From an uncultured Prevotella sp. (GTDB taxonomy: Bacteria > Bacteroidota > Bacteroidia > Bacteroidales > Bacteroidaceae): DNA of 24,408 bases. The translations under genes were made by a program, and so were the position numbers. Under the pieces are notes generated by a model that was given only the letters and a program-made list of their open reading frames with translations, made no database searches and was not told where the DNA came from. Positions 24,101-24,408 of the stretch are shown one piece after another; positions within the stretch are counted from its first letter, which is position 1, and every line of letters begins with the position of its first letter. The stretch is taken from positions 1-24,408 of the forward strand of contig CAKQXI010000023.1 of the NCBI GenBank assembly GCA_934281565.1, given 5' to 3'.

Positions 24101-24408
24101 GCCTTACCATAAAGACCAGCAGCCAAGTTAGCACCACCTGTCTTCGTCAACTCGTCAGCGTTGATAGAGCTGACTGCATAACCCAACTTCTTGGCATCTT
24201 TCTTGATACCAAGTGCGGTTACTACAACCTCGTCAAGAGCCTTTGAGTCGTCTTTCAATACGATGTTGAGGTCCTTGCCGTTGTACACCACTTCCTGTGG
24301 CTCATAACCAACATAAGAAATACGTAGAGTGGTACCTTTCTTCACTCCCTTGAGTGAGAAGTTACCGTCGATGTCCGTAACAGTACCGTTGTTCGTACCT
24401 TTGACAAG
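21109..24408 (-). CDS. SusC-family TonB-dependent transporter (5' end outside window)
   Basis: The frame is open to the window edge, so the signal peptide and start of the carboxypeptidase-regulatory-like domain are missing. The first visible residues (LVKGTNNGTVTDIDGNFSL) are mid-domain, and a start codon inside the window should not be assumed. Next come the TonB box region LDEVVVTALGIK, the plug domain with PLLILDGVPIHNG and the SusC signature ALYGSEAANGVVMITTKKG, and a full-length beta-barrel ending RTFGFSIRASF with the C-terminal Phe usual for outer-membrane barrels. About 1100 residues are visible. It pairs with the SusD-like_2 lipoprotein 41 bp downstream. No enzyme of this locus is inside the window, so the glycan is unknown; more genes may precede susC outside the window. 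Confidence 0.95.
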   Translation of the reverse strand, partial: LVKGTNNGTVTDIDGNFSLKGVKKGTTLRISYVGYEPQEVVYNGKDLNIVLKDDSKALDEVVVTALGIKKDAKKLGYAVSSINADELTKTGGANLAAGLYGKATGVRIQSAPGGGTSAVSISVRGLSSITGNTQPLLILDGVPIHNGNANNGDYWSSQRIESNGLVDINPEDIENISILKGAAASALYGSEAANGVVMITTKKGQKGTGTHVDFSANLSFDKVAYMPEIQKEFGPGYDNWGIGKDNDQTALTGFRTTKLDRNGNSIVTPNRETYYSYGARYDGSKKVTYFDGTERSYTPIDHNQWNDIFRTGVNQTYNLALTNSTERNSLRFSYTYNDVQAMQYNSNNNKHNFNLNGTFDVTKTIKLNYAATFTSQYIKNRPYRISRLTNNYSGMFGGFTDVKYIREHTVTSLGYMNSIMRKNEEKIGTDDSLTPDEQFLYSPMGSTSLMSEYFWNIFGKVQEENHTRFIGSINPTWDIIPGLKLSARIATDLTTDKIENKNNAENAHSFSTNGQYSDGYGLTNSKYSIVYGDVMLMFDKTFKEKHNITANLGWNGRKETYYLSKVETQNGLLQENWFYLDASVGTKKASMQKQELLRTGMFLTASYGYDNWAYLEGSIRQEKTSTLAKGNNSFWYPSVSASVLYTELLKDKCPKWWNYGKIRASYGVVGNAPEIYKAYSALTPGSLTRSSNYSYICVPTSLGNEDIKPETKHEFEIGLENKFLNNRLGMEFSYYYNDIKDQILNTTAASSMGGQSILMNVGELTNRGFELSVYGTPIQNKDWRWDVRANAAWNKNKIKKLADGLDVLSHFTADNGAASLESHVGDAMGDWYTYTWKTDENGNYIIGKDGLRITDTSERHKVGNAMPKVTGGFGTSLSYKNWTLDMSFDFRIGGDVLNQPWQYMMDAGNITDAIGVRDAATGGIYYYCDAVADEKGNLVESVSNKSSIHVVDPSQITNYKRGETMINGHYVWDNGIIQKGVKEDGTPNDVVVTQFEINDSQYGWGTSATQSYQDAIQKNTYVKCREISLAYTLPTSLTKKFACTNLTVSAFARNPFYLYRSLKLFDSETADATNWIYQSILGGSTASARTFGFSIRASF

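Overview
The window looks like a piece of a Bacteroidales chromosome, most likely Prevotella/Segatella. The reasons are two SusC/SusD outer-membrane pairs, a uvrC-dtd-mazG-deoC gene order that I associate with Bacteroidales, promoters of the Bacteroidetes type (-7 box TAnnTTTG, often TTTGCAC), near absence of Shine-Dalgarno sites, and AT-rich spacers. No rRNA, tRNA, IS transposase or CRISPR array is visible.

Region 1 (1-6.65 kb) is housekeeping. It holds the 3' part of uvrC (excision repair), dtd (D-aminoacyl-tRNA proofreading), a MazG-like nucleotide pyrophosphohydrolase and deoC on the + strand. A long-chain polyprenyl diphosphate synthase follows on the - strand, then polA on + with 5'-3' exonuclease, intact 3'-5' exonuclease and polymerase domains. 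The deoC/polyprenyl-synthase convergent gap contains a hairpin and a decayed 23-bp tandem repeat. The polA/fucosidase convergent gap is a long hairpin with the polA stop codon in its loop.

Region 2 (6.69-14.5 kb) is a small polysaccharide-utilisation locus (PUL). A secreted GH29 alpha-L-fucosidase (-) is divergent from a SusC transporter, a SusD lipoprotein and a third, unrecognised exported protein (+). The + genes are packed 11-16 bp apart and end at a strong inverted-repeat terminator. No regulator (HTCS, SARP or sigma/anti-sigma) lies in the window. A fucose-containing glycan is the likely substrate, inferred only from the fucosidase.

Region 3 (14.5-19.1 kb) is an accessory block between two PULs. 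It has two divergent AAA ATPases fused to PD-(D/E)XK-like C-terminal domains (ATPase_2/DUF234 type and AAA_14/DUF4143 type). Their shared 223-bp promoter region is rich in perfect inverted and direct repeats. Next come AT-rich dispersed and tandem repeats, then two related genes. The second is a full-length Rpn/PD-(D/E)XK 'transposase-family' nuclease. The first is an in-frame, internally deleted version that keeps the promoter, the first ~17 residues and the C-terminal ~72 residues. Because short C-terminal Rpn products are reported to inhibit full-length Rpn nucleases in E. coli, this pair is the best candidate in the window for an undescribed toxin/antitoxin-like or defence arrangement. That is a hypothesis.

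Region 4 (19.3-24.4 kb) is a second SusC/SusD pair on the - strand. SusC is cut by the window end, and the operon stops at a textbook hairpin plus T8 terminator after susD.
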